Positions 62,791 through 64,000 of a stretch of 64,000 bases of DNA are shown piece by piece. The first letter of the stretch is position 1. Every line of letters begins with the position of its first letter. Source of the stretch: Clostridia bacterium (GTDB lineage Bacteria; Bacillota; Clostridia; Oscillospirales; CAG-272). The notes beneath the pieces were generated by a model. It had not been told where the DNA came from, made no database searches, and was given only the letters and a program-made list of their open reading frames with translations. The position numbers and the translations under genes are program-made. Where the stretch lies: positions 1-64,000 of the forward strand of contig JAFUOH010000011.1 of NCBI GenBank assembly GCA_017482055.1. The letters run 5' to 3'.

Positions 62791-64000
62791 TTACATCGGT
62801 GCCTCGGCAGTCCCATCGGGAGCGAGGGATGTAAATTTTGTATACTGACCGAACCAGCCCATAGGCACGGTGCCTGTCGAGCCGTGGCGATTTTTTGCCA
62901 CGACAACATCGGCGACGTTCTGCTTTTCGGGATCGGTCTGATAATAGTCACGGGAAAGGAACATGATTATATCCGCGTCCTGCTCGATCGCACCCGAGTC
63001 ACGAAGGTCGGAGAGCATCGGCATTTTTTCGTTTCCTTTACGGGATTCGGGGTTACGCGAAAGTTGTGCACAGCAGATAACGGGCACCATGAGCTCCTTC
63101 GCAAGCAGCTTGAGATTACGCGAGATGTCGCTGACCTCCTGCACACGGTTATCTATCTTTCGGTCACTCTGCATAAGCTGCAGGTAGTCGATGACAACAA
63201 GTCCGAGATTCTTCACGCGGCGAAGCTTAGCCTTCATCCCCGTGGCGGTGATTCCCGTAGTGTCGTCTATGAGTATATCGCATTCGGAAAGAGTTGCGGA
63301 AGCGTGCGCCAGCTTTGACCAATCCTCGTCGGTAAGCTCACCCGAACGTATATTGTGGCTGTCAACAAGCGCTTCGCTGGAAAGCAGACGAGAAACAAGC
63401 TGCTGTGCCGACATTTCAAGTGAAAATATGCACACCGCTTTTTTAGAATCCCGCGCAACATTTGAAGCTATATTGAGGACAAACGAGGTCTTACCCACAC
63501 CGGGTCGCGCACCCACGATGATCATATCGCTCTTACCCATACCGACTAACACCTTGTCAAGGTCACCGAAGCCTGTTGGAGTACCTATAGTCTCGGCGCG
63601 ATTCGTCTGAAGCTGATGCAGATGCTCATAGGTCTGAACCAGCACCTCGCGGATATGGGTGAATCCCTTCTGCTCGTTACCCTCGGCAATGGAGAAGATC
63701 TTCTGCTCGGCGTTTCCGAGAATGTGCGATACCTCGTCCTCGGCACTGTAAGCTGATTCGGATATCTCCTCGGAGGCGGTGATAAGACTTCGGAGCAAGC
63801 TCTTGTCCTTGACGATCCTGGCATAATCCTCCACATTTGCCGCCGACGGAACCACGTCTGCAATAAGCTTGATGTAGGATTTGCTGTTATTTTCGTCATA
63901 AACTCCGCGATGAACCAGGGTATCTATAAGCGTTACTATATCTATATCGCGGTTTTTTATATACATATCCTGCATGGCAAGATATATCTGCACATGCTCG
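62791..64000 (-). CDS. dnaB: Replicative DNA helicase, N-terminus cut by the window end
   Basis: About 403 residues are visible and the frame stays open to base 64000, so the true start lies outside; an internal GTG at 63993 is not the start. The C-terminal RecA-like domain has Walker A GARPGVGKTS (about 160), Walker B LGLVVIDYLQLM, and the DRKIDNRVQEVSDISRNLK and DLRDSGAIEQDADII motifs. The visible N-terminal part is the end of the DnaG-interaction domain and the linker. It unwinds DNA at the replication fork. No intein is seen. Confidence 0.94.
   Translation of the reverse strand, partial: EHVQIYLAMQDMYIKNRDIDIVTLIDTLVHRGVYDENNSKSYIKLIADVVPSAANVEDYARIVKDKSLLRSLITASEEISESAYSAEDEVSHILGNAEQKIFSIAEGNEQKGFTHIREVLVQTYEHLHQLQTNRAETIGTPTGFGDLDKVLVGMGKSDMIIVGARPGVGKTSFVLNIASNVARDSKKAVCIFSLEMSAQQLVSRLLSSEALVDSHNIRSGELTDEDWSKLAHASATLSECDILIDDTTGITATGMKAKLRRVKNLGLVVIDYLQLMQSDRKIDNRVQEVSDISRNLKLLAKELMVPVICCAQLSRNPESRKGNEKMPMLSDLRDSGAIEQDADIIMFLSRDYYQTDPEKQNVADVVVAKNRHGSTGTVPMGWFGQYTKFTSLAPDGTAEAPM

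Noticed and set aside
1..64000. tRNA, rRNA or prophage genes
   Set aside because: I scanned for T-loop sequences, rRNA-like blocks, integrases and phage structural genes and saw none; a dedicated covariance search would be needed to exclude a divergent tRNA.

Overview
The window looks like a chromosomal segment of an uncultured, low-to-mid GC Firmicute, most likely a gut or rumen Clostridia (Oscillospiraceae/Ruminococcaceae-like). Reasons: strong AGGAGG-type ribosome binding sites, TTGACA-N17-TATAAT promoters, rho-independent terminators between almost every unit, a T-box leader in front of gatCAB, a single-chain PurL with fused glutaminase, a tilS-hpt-ftsH block, and several families typical of gut Clostridia (DUF5696, DUF975, DUF1700/DUF4097, DUF4091). 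No rRNA, tRNA, CRISPR array, intact insertion sequence or prophage was seen.

Layout. 1-1975: the end of one lipoprotein gene and a complete tandem paralogue. 2083-14224 (minus): a seven-gene operon with a very large solute-binding protein, two pairs of sugar-type ABC permeases, an NHL/TPR/Yip1 membrane protein and a DUF5696 exoprotein, with no ATPase. 14.4-14.95 kb: its promoter and a non-coding stretch with palindromes. 14.98-19.7 kb: nifS-nifU, a PHP phosphoesterase with RNase HI, and an ECF-like sigma factor with a long extra domain. 19.8-29.8 kb (minus): purL, mtaB, a DUF4091 protein, and trkAH potassium uptake. 30.2-33.6 kb (plus): a GntR(YtrA)-ABC exporter operon. 33.7-41.7 kb: ispD-like, a tiny Asn/Gln-rich protein, manA-like isomerase, an orphan MsmX/UgpC-type ATPase, a DUF1700/DUF4097 pair, trmB, and an orphan solute-binding lipoprotein. 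42-47.4 kb: a four-gene oxidoreductase cluster. 47.5-53.5 kb: nagB, an XRE regulator, a membrane protein, a HAD phosphatase, a sialidase-AraC fusion, and a DUF975 protein. 53.6-57.3 kb: T-box-gatC-gatA-gatB. 57.5-64 kb: an AraC pseudogene, an aldose epimerase, and dnaB-tilS-hpt-ftsH.

How things may work together (inference): the 2-14 kb operon probably imports or senses glycans, and its permeases would borrow the orphan ATPase at 36.0-37.1 kb, which could also serve the orphan binding lipoprotein at 40.2 kb. manA, nagB, the epimerase and the sialidase-like regulator point to an amino-sugar/hexose diet.

The most unusual items are: three copies of a hairpin-rich, TA-flanked element with terminal inverted repeats (29834, 44339, 57366); a regulator whose sensor is a four-Asp-box beta-propeller joined to an AraC DNA-binding domain; the ATPase-less double-permease operon; an inverted repeat at 25126-25187 carrying consensus promoters on both strands; and a gatCAB T-box whose specifier loop holds both an Asn and a Glu codon.
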